Positions 1 through 9,107 of a stretch of 10,871 nt of DNA are shown piece by piece (position 1 is the first letter of the stretch; each line of letters opens with the position of its first letter). Source of the DNA: Chloroflexota bacterium (GTDB lineage: Bacteria > Chloroflexota > Dehalococcoidia > Dehalococcoidales > RBG-16-60-22); contig JANYKH010000023.1 of the NCBI GenBank assembly GCA_025358235.1, forward strand, positions 1 through 10,871, in the 5' to 3' direction. Below the pieces are notes generated by a model. The model worked only from the letters and a program-made list of their open reading frames with translations. It did no database searches and was not told where the DNA came from. The position numbers and the translations under genes were made by a program.

Positions 1-1
1 G

Positions 2-247
2 CCATAAAACGCAGATGCTCAGGATGCCGAAAAATTCGGTTTTGCCCCAAAAAATCTTCGCCGATAGAGCAATAGCACCCGCCTCGAAAGCGCGAGTCAG
101 CGACCACTCTCCGGCGGCCATGATAATCAAAGCCAGGACAATAAAGCCGGGGGCCCGGTTTTTGCGTAAAACGACAACGGCCAGCAGGTTCGCCAGGACG
201 GTGCCGAGAAAGAAGACACTTGAATAAGGGGGGAAGTTCCACGTCAT
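2..247 (-). CDS. Histidine kinase, N-terminal 7TM sensor part (partial, runs off the window)
   Basis: The minus strand from the ATG at 247 stays open for 82 codons to the window edge. It reads MTWNFPPYSSVFFLGTVL, then a hydrophobic helix, a basic turn (LRKNRAPGF, about residues 27-35), a second helix ending near GEWSLTRAFEAG, and an amphipathic stretch with AKIFWGKTEFFGI leading into a third helix. This order (first helix, R-A-P turn, second helix with W, then K-FW-K-E-FG) is what I know from the N-terminal seven-helix sensor region of membrane histidine kinases (HisKA_7TM type). No kinase domain is visible because the gene continues outside the window, so the kinase call is an inference from the sensor. 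An in-frame TAA lies four codons upstream, so ATG 247 is the first possible ATG start. A GGGAG lies about 15 nt upstream of it, which is rather far. A minus-strand promoter lies at 345-373. Confidence 0.68.
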   Translation of the reverse strand, partial: MTWNFPPYSSVFFLGTVLANLLAVVVLRKNRAPGFIVLALIIMAAGEWSLTRAFEAGAIALSAKIFWGKTEFFGILSICVLW

Positions 248-344
248 ACCCGGTTCGAATTACTCCCGTTCATTAATTATTTCCGTCTTGCCGTCTGACT
301 GTTGTCTATTATGGCGGAGCCTGGCGTTACGGACAATTGGGACT

Positions 345-373
345 ATTATACGATGATGGATCGTGCATAACAA
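345..373 (-). promoter_or_regulatory. Sigma-70-type promoter for the histidine kinase gene
   Basis: On the minus strand there is TTGTTA (373-368), a 17-nt spacer and a perfect TATAAT (350-345). The predicted transcript start is near 338, giving a leader of about 90 nt before the ATG at 247. Unlike the other promoters here, the -10 lacks an upstream TG. Confidence 0.5.
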
Positions 374-430
374 GAAGTTGGCACGCACAGTATTACAGTC
401 CCAGGACTAAAGAATGATCAAGCAGATTTT

Positions 431-499
431 TTGAACATAATTTCGCCGCATATATAAGAAACATTTCTCCGGGATTGGCGCACAAATACATGTTATACT
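431..499 (+). promoter_or_regulatory. Candidate promoter(s) for the MFS transporter gene
   Basis: Two candidates lie in the 299-nt divergent intergenic region. One is TTGAAC (431-436), 16 nt, TATAAG (453-458). The other is an extended -10, TGTTATACT (491-499), with no convincing -35. The second leaves a leader of about 40 nt and resembles other extended -10 sites in the window. I cannot choose between them from sequence alone. Apart from these and the divergent kinase promoter I see nothing in 248-546. Confidence 0.38.
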
Positions 500-546
500 A
501 TCGTTCGCAGGGCTTGACGGCCGGGACGGAGTGATATTTCCGCTAA

Positions 547-1812
547 ATGAGAAACAAGATATATTACGGCTGGATAATCGTCTTAATTTCCGTGGTGGTG
601 GTCAGCACGCTTTTTGGAATACGGTATTCTTTCGGCGTGTTCTTTCAGTCTTTTGAGAATGATTTTGGGTTAAGCCGTACGGCGACATCAAGTATTTTCT
701 CAGTCTCTATGCTCATCGCCGCCATTTTTGCCATTATCAGCGGATTCGCTCTGGACAAATACGGACCCAAATCGGTGGTGGCCGCCATGGGTGTTTTTAC
801 AGCCCTGGGGCTGGTGCTCTCCAGCCGCGGCACCGAACTGTGGCATTTTTATCTCAGCTATAGCCTGCTCCTGTCAATCGGCATGGGCGGGGCGATGCCG
901 GTCATGATCGCGACAACGTCTCCCTGGTTCCAAAAAGGCCGCGGTCTGGCGATATCGATTGTCAGTTCGGGGGCGGGGTTGGGGGCGGCAATTATTGCGC
1001 CTCTGGCGGTCTCTTCCATCGCTTTATGGGGCTGGCGTACTTCATATCTTCTCATGGGCATTTTCAGTCTGGTGGCAGTTTCTTTTTTCTCCGTGTTTCT
1101 CAAGCTCAAACCTGCCGCTGCCGGAATTAATTTAAAAAATACTGACGCTTCATTTAACAGTGGAAATTCCTTTGCCCAATCAACATCTTCGTCGATTTTT
1201 ACCGCCAGTCTGGTCCTTTTGCGCAACCGCATTTTCTTGATGCTGCTGGCGATTTATGTGCTCTTCTCGTTTTGCTTGAATATGGTCATGACCCACATCG
1301 TTCCTCACGTCACTGACATCGGTCTTACCCGGATGGAAGGAGCTTCAATTCTCAGTGTGATCAGCATTGCGGCAGTCATCGGACGAATCGGCACCGGCCC
1401 GATTACCGATAAATTCGGAAGACTGGGGCCATGTCTGGCCTCGGGTTTGGGGCTGGCGATTACTCTTGGCTGGTTGATCTTTGCCCGCCAGTTGTGGGCG
1501 CTTTACCTGTTTGCCGCAATTTTTGGGCTAAGTTGGGGCGGTTACGGGGTCATGATGTTGATCCTGGTAGCAGACCTCTTCGGAGGGCGGCGGATCGGGC
1601 TTAGCATGGGTATTGCAGATAGCTGTTTTCTGATCGGCGCGGCCATCGGGCCGGCATTTGCCGGTTTCCTCTTCGATACTACAAACAGTTATGTTTCGGC
1701 TTTTTCGATAGCGCTGGTATTGATCGTGCTCTCGATTTTACTGATGGTGGTGGCCGTTAATCGTATGGAAGCCAGGTTGAATGGAAATAAAGAAGAATCG
1801 AACCTTGCCTGA
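547..1812 (+). CDS. MFS transporter, OFA/monocarboxylate-transporter-like
   Basis: This is a 421-residue integral membrane protein with the hydrophobic pattern of a 12-helix major facilitator: two six-helix halves joined by a polar central loop at about residues 187-222. The N-terminus (YYGWIIVLISVVVV), the segment near residues 22-34 (FGIRYSFGVFFQSF) and the loop-2/3 motif GFALDKYGPKS (66-76) resemble oxalate/formate antiporter and monocarboxylate carriers. The pseudo-repeat of the motif, GPITDKFGRLG, is at 284-294. Family knowledge points to uptake or exchange of small organic anions across the cytoplasmic membrane, but the substrate cannot be read from the sequence. An in-frame TAA sits directly before the ATG, so the start is fixed. 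The nearest Shine-Dalgarno-like GGAG is 15 nt upstream, which is weak. The gene is monocistronic: a divergent kinase lies upstream, and a long gap with no clear terminator lies downstream. Confidence 0.85.
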   Translation: MRNKIYYGWIIVLISVVVVSTLFGIRYSFGVFFQSFENDFGLSRTATSSIFSVSMLIAAIFAIISGFALDKYGPKSVVAAMGVFTALGLVLSSRGTELWHFYLSYSLLLSIGMGGAMPVMIATTSPWFQKGRGLAISIVSSGAGLGAAIIAPLAVSSIALWGWRTSYLLMGIFSLVAVSFFSVFLKLKPAAAGINLKNTDASFNSGNSFAQSTSSSIFTASLVLLRNRIFLMLLAIYVLFSFCLNMVMTHIVPHVTDIGLTRMEGASILSVISIAAVIGRIGTGPITDKFGRLGPCLASGLGLAITLGWLIFARQLWALYLFAAIFGLSWGGYGVMMLILVADLFGGRRIGLSMGIADSCFLIGAAIGPAFAGFLFDTTNSYVSAFSIALVLIVLSILLMVVAVNRMEARLNGNKEESNLA

Positions 1813-2008
1813 AATTGCCTTGCTAAAATGGTGGGGAAGTTAGGAACTCTAAAATGGAACCGCCTAAACAAGTCATTCTCACCTTGCCAGTATTGGGAGT
1901 GGTTTTAACGGCCCCATGGCTCGGATAAGAACGGCTCATTCAGACTAATTATTTTGTTCTTTGCAGAACAGGATGTCAGGTAACAAACTTGAAGTGATGA
2001 AAGGGTGG
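1813..2008. other. Intergenic stretch with one small dyad, otherwise nothing recognised
   Basis: This is the 196 nt between the MFS stop and the stop of the microprotein gene on the opposite strand. The only structure I see is a 6-bp hairpin, TGTTCT-TTGC-AGAACA (1955-1970). Neither strand has a T-run after it, so it is not a classical intrinsic terminator. It does sit where the convergent transcripts of the flanking genes should end. Confidence 0.35.
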
Positions 2009-2098
2009 TTATTTCTTTTTGGGACCCTTGCGCAGATATTCGGCTGATTTCCGTTGTTCGGCCTTGCCGGTAACCTTAACTTTGCCTTTTTGTACCAT
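2009..2098 (-). CDS. 29-residue, strongly basic microprotein of unknown function
   Basis: A 30-codon frame on the minus strand (ATG 2098-2096, TAA 2011-2009) is preceded by GAGGAG at 2110-2105, six nt before the ATG, one of the best ribosome sites in the window. An extended -10 lies about 30 nt further upstream. The product starts MVQKGKVKVTGKAEQRK and ends YLRKGPKKK. It has nine Lys and two Arg against two Glu, no Cys, no Trp and no hydrophobic segment, so it is soluble and likely to bind nucleic acid, ribosome or another acidic partner. That role is inference from charge only, and I do not recognise a family. It lies alone, convergent with the MFS gene and divergent from yajQ. The strong ribosome site combined with an in-frame basic peptide argues for a real gene, but length alone cannot prove it. 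Confidence 0.55.
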   Translation of the reverse strand: MVQKGKVKVTGKAEQRKSAEYLRKGPKKK

Positions 2099-2104
2099 GG
2101 TATT

Positions 2105-2110
2105 CTCCTC
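2105..2110 (-). promoter_or_regulatory. Strong ribosome binding site of the 29-residue microprotein
   Basis: GAGGAG on the minus strand, six nt before ATG 2098. It is the main evidence that the short frame is translated. Confidence 0.55.
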
Positions 2111-2129
2111 GTAAGATCAATATCATTTT

Positions 2130-2138
2130 ATTCTAACA
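2130..2138 (-). promoter_or_regulatory. Extended -10 for the microprotein gene
   Basis: The minus strand reads TGTTAGAAT (2138-2130) with no good -35 at 16-18 nt. The predicted transcript would start near 2123 and carry a leader of about 25 nt containing the GAGGAG site. It closely resembles the yajQ -10 (TGGTAGAAT). Confidence 0.35.
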
Positions 2139-2238
2139 CTTTGGGGGCAACCTGGTTTTTATGGCGAGACCCGGATGTTGGTATTTAATCGTGATAAGCA
2201 GGTTAATATTGACTAACGATCATTATGAAGAGCGAATA

Positions 2239-2254
2239 GATCACAATAGTGGTC
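2239..2254. repeat. Imperfect dyad in the yajQ/microprotein intergenic region
   Basis: GATCAC-AATA-GTGGTC is a 6-4-6 dyad with one G-T pair. It lies about 70 nt upstream of the yajQ -35 and is flanked by two loosely similar segments (TCATTATGAAGAGC at 2220 and TCATAAAGAGC at 2253). It could be an operator, or chance. Confidence 0.2.
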
Positions 2255-2320
2255 ATAAAGAGCAATATGGCGGAATCTAAAATTGGTATTATTAGGTGAC
2301 CGGGTGACGGGAATCCGTTT

Positions 2321-2349
2321 TTCAGACCAACCGCCGGTCATGGTAGAAT
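2321..2349 (+). promoter_or_regulatory. Promoter of the yajQ-family gene
   Basis: TTCAGA (2321-2326), a 17-nt spacer, then the extended -10 TGGTAGAAT (TAGAAT at 2344-2349). The transcript should start near 2356, leaving a leader of about 25 nt with GGAGGT at 2369-2374. Confidence 0.5.
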
Positions 2350-2380
2350 GAAAAACAATTCTCATTACGGAGGTTTTTAA

Positions 2381-2869
2381 ATGCCGTCATTAGATGTAGT
2401 CTCCAAGGTTGATATGCAGGCACTTGATAATGCGGTTAACAACGTCAAACGCGAGGTTGCCGGCCGCTACGATTTTAAAAATGTGACCACCGAGATCACC
2501 CTGGACAAGAAAGAGAAATCCATTCACATTGTTTCCGGGGATGATATGAAGGTCAAAGCCGTGGTAGACATGCTGTTTGGACGTTGCGCGCGTCAGAATA
2601 TCTCTCCCAAGAGTCTTGAAATGGGTACTATCAGCGCGTCCACCCAGGGTTCCGCCAAGGTTGATGTTAAAATCAAGGAAGGCATCTCCAAGGAAACCGC
2701 TCAGAAAATCGTCAAATACATTAAAGGTCTCGGCATGAAGGTCCAGCCCGCCATCCAGGACGACCAGGTGCGGATTACCGGCAAACAGATTGATGACCTT
2801 CAAGAGATCATGCGGCTGCTGAATGAGCAGGACTTTAACGTCCCTCTGCAATTTGTGAACATGAAATAG
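2381..2869 (+). CDS. yajQ: YajQ-family nucleotide-binding protein
   Basis: The 162-residue length matches the YajQ family (E. coli YajQ is about 163). The diagnostic opening MPSLDVVSKVD, the segment EVAGRYDFKNV (residues 26-36), the mid-protein KEGISKETAQKIVKYIK (about 98-114) and the C-terminal VRITGKQIDDLQEIM and PLQFVNMK all fit. The family folds as two ferredoxin-like domains. It is a cytosolic nucleic-acid or nucleotide binder, and some members bind cyclic di-GMP and affect transcription. Which of these applies here cannot be read from sequence. GGAGGT seven nt before the ATG fixes the start, with a promoter just upstream. The peroxiredoxin gene starts 88 nt downstream and has a promoter-like sequence of its own, so co-transcription is possible but not required. 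Confidence 0.92.
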   Translation: MPSLDVVSKVDMQALDNAVNNVKREVAGRYDFKNVTTEITLDKKEKSIHIVSGDDMKVKAVVDMLFGRCARQNISPKSLEMGTISASTQGSAKVDVKIKEGISKETAQKIVKYIKGLGMKVQPAIQDDQVRITGKQIDDLQEIMRLLNEQDFNVPLQFVNMK

Positions 2870-2910
2870 GTGGCGACACGGCGGTTTAATTGAATCAGTT
2901 GGAATACGTA

Positions 2911-2939
2911 TTGACCCGCTTGTCCGTCGCCCTAATACT
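2911..2939 (+). promoter_or_regulatory. Candidate promoter for the peroxiredoxin/DsbA-like pair
   Basis: TTGACC (2911-2916), 17 nt, AATACT (2934-2939). The predicted start (about 2946) coincides with the AAGGAGG ribosome site at 2946-2952, so the leader would be unusually short. This lowers confidence. Confidence 0.33.
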
Positions 2940-2957
2940 GTAACAAAGGAGGCGACT

Positions 2958-3449
2958 ATGCCAACGACTGAAATGATGACTGCCCTCCAGTCCGGGACGG
3001 TTGCCCCGGATTTCACGCTGAAAAGTACGCAGGATAAGCCGGTTTCCCTCCATGATTTCCGGGGCCAGCCTGTGGTCCTCGTATTTTTTCCCGCTGCCTT
3101 CAGCCCCGTGTGCAGCGACCAACTTTCAGTTTATAACGAAATTTTGCCGGTATTTCAGGACTTCAAAGCTGCGATAATGGCAATTTCCGTGGACAATAAT
3201 TGGTCCAACAAAGCTTTCGCTAAAGAAAGAAATTTAAAATTCCCTTTGCTCGCGGACTTTGAACCCAAAGGGGCTGTAGCCCGTTCCTACGGCGTGTATC
3301 TGGAAAAAGATGGAATAGCCGCCAGAGCTCTCTTCGTCATTGACGCAAAAGGGGTAATCACCTGGAGTTACGTCTCGCCTACGGGTGTCAATCCCGGCGC
3401 CGAAGGTATCCTCAAAGCACTGGAGAAATTGACAGGGAAGGGTAAATAA
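2958..3449 (+). CDS. Peroxiredoxin, AhpC/TSA family, one-cysteine (AhpE/BCP-like)
   Basis: This is a 163-residue thioredoxin-fold peroxidase that reduces hydrogen peroxide and organic peroxides in the cytoplasm. The opening GTVAPDFTLKS, then VSLHDFRGQPVVLVFFPAAFSPVC, place the peroxidatic cysteine at residue 52 and the active-site Pro at 45. The usual Thr of the PxxxTxxC motif is Ser49, a known conservative replacement. Arg123 in ARALFVID is the conserved active-site arginine. Cys52 is the only cysteine in the protein, so there is no internal resolving cysteine; the disulfide or sulfenate must be reduced by an outside thiol. A perfect AAGGAGG five nt before the ATG fixes the start. The next gene begins one nt after the stop and encodes a CPHC thiol protein, an obvious candidate partner (inference). 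Confidence 0.9.
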   Translation: MPTTEMMTALQSGTVAPDFTLKSTQDKPVSLHDFRGQPVVLVFFPAAFSPVCSDQLSVYNEILPVFQDFKAAIMAISVDNNWSNKAFAKERNLKFPLLADFEPKGAVARSYGVYLEKDGIAARALFVIDAKGVITWSYVSPTGVNPGAEGILKALEKLTGKGK

Positions 3450-3450
3450 A

Positions 3451-3999
3451 ATGCCAACAAATTCACAAGGTCCAGCTCTCACGCTGCCAATCGGCAAACG
3501 GGATCATATCCAGGGACCGGAGACGGCGCCCTGTTCCCTGGTGGAATATGGTGACTACCAATGCCCCCACTGCGCCCACGCTCTACCCATGGTTAAAGAG
3601 GTGCAAAACAAGATGGGGAAACAGTTGAAATTTGTTTTCCGCCATTTTCCTATCGCCTCGCTGCATGAACATGCACAGACTGCCGCCGAAGCAGCAGAAT
3701 GCGCCGGGGTTCAGGGGAAATTCTGGGAGATGCATGATATGCTTTTTCAGAATTACAAAACTCTTGACGATGATCATTTGATGCATTTTGCCGGGCATCT
3801 GGAACTCGATATCGAGAAGTTTGAGCAGGACATGGAAAATCACATCGGCAAGGAACATGTCCATGAAGACTTCACCAGCGGAGTCCGCAGCGGCGTCAAC
3901 GGTACGCCTACCTTCTTCATTAACGGCGTCCGCTATGACGGCGATTATGACGCGGATTCAATCGTCAAAGCGCTTAAGGAAGCAATCAAAGCGAAATAG
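3451..3999 (+). CDS. Cytoplasmic DsbA-like thiol-disulfide oxidoreductase (CPHC)
   Basis: A 182-residue thioredoxin-fold protein of the DsbA/Thioredoxin_4 type. The active site VEYGDYQCPHC puts the redox pair at Cys38 and Cys41. A helical insert follows (about residues 75-140), then GVNGTPTFFING with the cis-proline at 153. Cys28 and Cys84 are extra. There is no signal peptide or membrane segment: the N-terminus is polar and reaches the strand-1 motif within 30 residues, so it probably acts in the cytoplasm, unlike classical periplasmic DsbA. The start lies one nt after the peroxiredoxin stop, with AAGGG at 3438-3442 inside the upstream gene. The two are therefore a tight operon and probably co-translated. 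It may reduce the one-cysteine peroxiredoxin or handle protein disulfides. A strong terminator follows 36 nt after the stop. Confidence 0.88.
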   Translation: MPTNSQGPALTLPIGKRDHIQGPETAPCSLVEYGDYQCPHCAHALPMVKEVQNKMGKQLKFVFRHFPIASLHEHAQTAAEAAECAGVQGKFWEMHDMLFQNYKTLDDDHLMHFAGHLELDIEKFEQDMENHIGKEHVHEDFTSGVRSGVNGTPTFFINGVRYDGDYDADSIVKALKEAIKAK

Positions 4000-4033
4000 A
4001 ATTTGAAGCTAATTTAACCAAGGAACGACTAAC

Positions 4034-4074
4034 AAAAAAGCGGAGCGATTTCACGAATCGCTCCGCTTTTCTTA
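4034..4074. terminator. Bidirectional intrinsic terminator between convergent operons
   Basis: A perfect 15-bp stem (4036-4050 with 4056-4070, core GCGGAGCGATT) encloses the loop TCACG. On the plus strand the stem ends in TTTT with TCTTATTGATTTTT-like sequence after it. On the minus strand it ends in a run of six Ts (complement of 4034-4039). It should end both the peroxiredoxin/DsbA-like transcript and the minus-strand operon ending with GAPDH. Confidence 0.93.
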
Positions 4075-4096
4075 TTGATTTTTGGAATGAGTTATT

Positions 4097-5131
<1,035 letters not shown>

Positions 5132-5139
5132 TTACGGTT

Positions 5140-6155
5140 TTATAGGCGTGGAGATGAGGCTAAATCCTTGCGGCGCCGGCTCTCCAGCATGTCCAGATAG
5201 GCTTCGATGCGGGTCATAATCTGGGCGGTCAACCTGAAATCGTTGTTGCCCTCAATAGTGAGAATGGGCAAATTAATGCCATTCTTGAATATAATATCAC
5301 CGATTGCCCGGTGACAGAAAGCCTGTACGTAATGAATTACCCCGTCTATTTTTCGTGCGGCGATCTGCCGATTGATGTCTGTCAGTCTATCAAAAATTGA
5401 GTAGGGATAAGTAAAATTGGCGTACTGCTCCGCCAGCGTTTTTCCGGGATCAGGCATGGCAAACTGGCGCTGCACCTCGTTGTAAACAACATGCGCCCCG
5501 TTCTTTTCGATATATGAATACAGGTCAGGCCCGTAGACCGGCGGCACCCCGATGTAGGCCAGTCTCAGGTTCGTCTCCGGAAACGATTTTCGTTTTTGGG
5601 ATTCAGCTATCAGGGATTTCACGTCCCGCGTATATTGTGCGGGATTACCGTTGAAATCCGAAGAAGAAACCAGCCATAAATGGTTCTCCCAGCCGGTGAT
5701 GCGGTTCTCCTGCCAGGTAAGGTCGTCCAGCCGGTGGACCATATCACGCGACTCTACCAGGCCTTTTCTGACCCGGTTGGCGGCTGTCAGATCAGTGCCG
5801 AGGATGGCGGCCAACTCTTGCAAAACCGGCTGCATTAGTTTGGGATCGGGAATATGCGGGTAGGCGAAAGGGATGGTCCTGACGCCCTTAAGTTTGAGCA
5901 CTTCCATGAGCATGATGGTGTTGGAGCAGTCACCGGTGGTGACGCAGAGCACTGTATCGATGCCGCGTTCCAGACAGACGCCGTAGATGCCCTTGATCCA
6001 GGTGCAGCAGTTCAGGGGGAAACCGGCCTTTTCTGCGAGCCTGACTAGGCGTTCCGGGTCGGGATCCGTGATGAAGATATTATTAAGGTCTACAGGTTGA
6101 TAACCGGCAGCGATAAGGATTTCCGCCGGGACGGTGGTGGTAATGCCGATTTGCT

Positions 6156-6159
<4 letters not shown>
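5140..6159 (-). CDS. 2-hydroxyacyl-CoA dehydratase D-component-like Fe-S protein (HgdB/COG1775-like), stand-alone
   Basis: A 339-residue protein. It opens MKQIGITTTVPAEILIAAGYQPVDLNN, the start typical of the single-subunit members of the 2-hydroxyacyl-CoA dehydratase BC/benzoyl-CoA reductase superfamily. Cysteines are at 51, 52, 62, 72, 78 and 282. The contexts NCCTWIKGIYG (50-60), TTGDCSN (75-80) and VQAFCHRAIGD (278-288) are where the family places its iron-sulfur ligands. A second Rossmann-like half starts near LRLAYIGVPPVYG (198-210). Family members use a [4Fe-4S] or, in double-cubane proteins, an [8Fe-9S] cluster with an ATP-dependent activator. Neither a second dehydratase subunit nor an activator ATPase is encoded in this window. 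Its ATG overlaps the hydrolase stop (ATGA) and it is followed by gap, so it is co-expressed with glycolytic enzymes. The reaction is unknown; the family assignment is firm, the function is not. Confidence 0.8.
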
Positions 6160-8449
<2,290 letters not shown>

Positions 8450-8484
8450 TTATTCCTCCGAAGATTTGAACTATTTAGAAAGAT

Positions 8485-8964
8485 TTAATCTATCATGTCC
8501 AGTACGAGTCGTACTGCTTCTTTAGCGGTGCGGGCGGGAATGATGGGGATATCAGGCTTGCCGCAGCGGGAAAGCGACCATGTATCAATGCCTACGACAG
8601 GCGTGCCGTCCCGCAGGGCGAGGGCGATTTCCGAAAGGGTGCCGTATTCGCCGCCTACGGCTATGACAGCATCCGCAGACTTAACGATGATGACGTTGCG
8701 GGCTTCACCCATGTTGGTGGCAATCCTGATTTTGATGTAGGGGTTGGCATCTTCCACATCAGGGCCCGGTAGAATGCCGATTGTCGTGCCGCCGGCGGAT
8801 GAAGCGCCCTTGCAGGCTGCAGCCATGACACCGCCGAGACCGCCGCAGACCAGCATCGCGCCGGCCCGCGCTATTTCCGCGCCGACTTCTTCCGCGGTCT
8901 GGAGTTCTTCCGGGGTGCAGTCCCCGCCGCCGATGACGGCAATTTGAGTAGTTTTCTTTACCAT
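8485..8964 (-). CDS. SLOG/LOG-superfamily protein, TIGR00725-like
   Basis: A 159-residue single-domain Rossmann protein. It opens IAVIGGGDCTPEE (residues 8-20), followed by VCGGLGGVMAAACKGASSAGG (39-59), IGILPG (62-67), and the nucleotide-site motif VGGEYGTLSEIALAL (103-117), the form of the LOG family PGGxGTxxE in which the first Pro is replaced. The length and the GLGGVM signature fit the short TIGR00725 group. LOG-type relatives release cytokinin-like bases from nucleoside monophosphates, and others sense nucleotides. The reaction here is unknown. It is the first gene of the enolase/GAPDH operon, with a strong promoter only about 20 nt before its ATG. I see no Shine-Dalgarno sequence in the short, AT-rich leader (TTATATAAATA before ATG). 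No other in-frame ATG would give a better fit. Confidence 0.82.
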   Translation of the reverse strand: MVKKTTQIAVIGGGDCTPEELQTAEEVGAEIARAGAMLVCGGLGGVMAAACKGASSAGGTTIGILPGPDVEDANPYIKIRIATNMGEARNVIIVKSADAVIAVGGEYGTLSEIALALRDGTPVVGIDTWSLSRCGKPDIPIIPARTAKEAVRLVLDMID

Positions 8965-8991
8965 TATTTATATAAGAAGATAACCACAATG

Positions 8992-9020
8992 ATTATAGCA
9001 TCGGGTCTTGACCATAGCAA
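8992..9020 (-). promoter_or_regulatory. Strong promoter of the SLOG-eno-MBL-HgdB-gap operon
   Basis: The minus strand reads TTGCTA (9020-9015), a 17-nt spacer, and a perfect extended -10 TGCTATAAT (TATAAT at 8997-8992). Predicted start is about 8985, leaving a leader of about 20 nt. It is the best -10 in the window, as expected for glycolytic genes. Confidence 0.65.
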
Positions 9021-9072
9021 AAGAGGGAAGTAGTGCGAGTATTTCTTGTTTGATGATTGCCCAATCCGGTCA

Positions 9073-9101
9073 TTGCCGTCATAACCGCATTGTGTTATAT
9101 T
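9073..9101 (+). promoter_or_regulatory. argJ promoter, predicted to give a leaderless transcript
   Basis: TTGCCG (9073-9078), 17 nt, then the extended -10 TGTTATATT (TATATT at 9096-9101). The expected start is 9107-9108, which is the A of the argJ ATG. No Shine-Dalgarno sequence precedes that ATG. The promoter faces away from the glycolytic-operon promoter 53 nt away. Confidence 0.5.
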
Positions 9102-9107
9102 TTTTCT

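Noticed and set aside
15..227. 70-codon plus-strand frame
   Set aside because: It is the antisense shadow of the histidine kinase sensor, which has the membrane-helix pattern and a start with promoter.
1854..1928. 24-codon frame (MEPPKQVILTLPVLG...) with AGGA eight nt before its ATG
   Set aside because: It is short, with only a weak ribosome site and no promoter or composition signal. It could be chance, unlike the basic microprotein on the other strand.
1955..1970. Hairpin TGTTCT-TTGC-AGAACA as a terminator
   Set aside because: It has only six base pairs, is AT-rich in part, and has no T-run on either strand.
2390..3016. 208-codon minus-strand frame opposite yajQ
   Set aside because: It is a mirror frame of YajQ. 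It spans the peroxiredoxin start and promoter and has no recognisable domain.
9057..9107. TTG start 17 codons upstream of argJ ATG
   Set aside because: It would place the promoter inside the coding region. The extra residues do not resemble ArgJ, and there is no ribosome site before the TTG.
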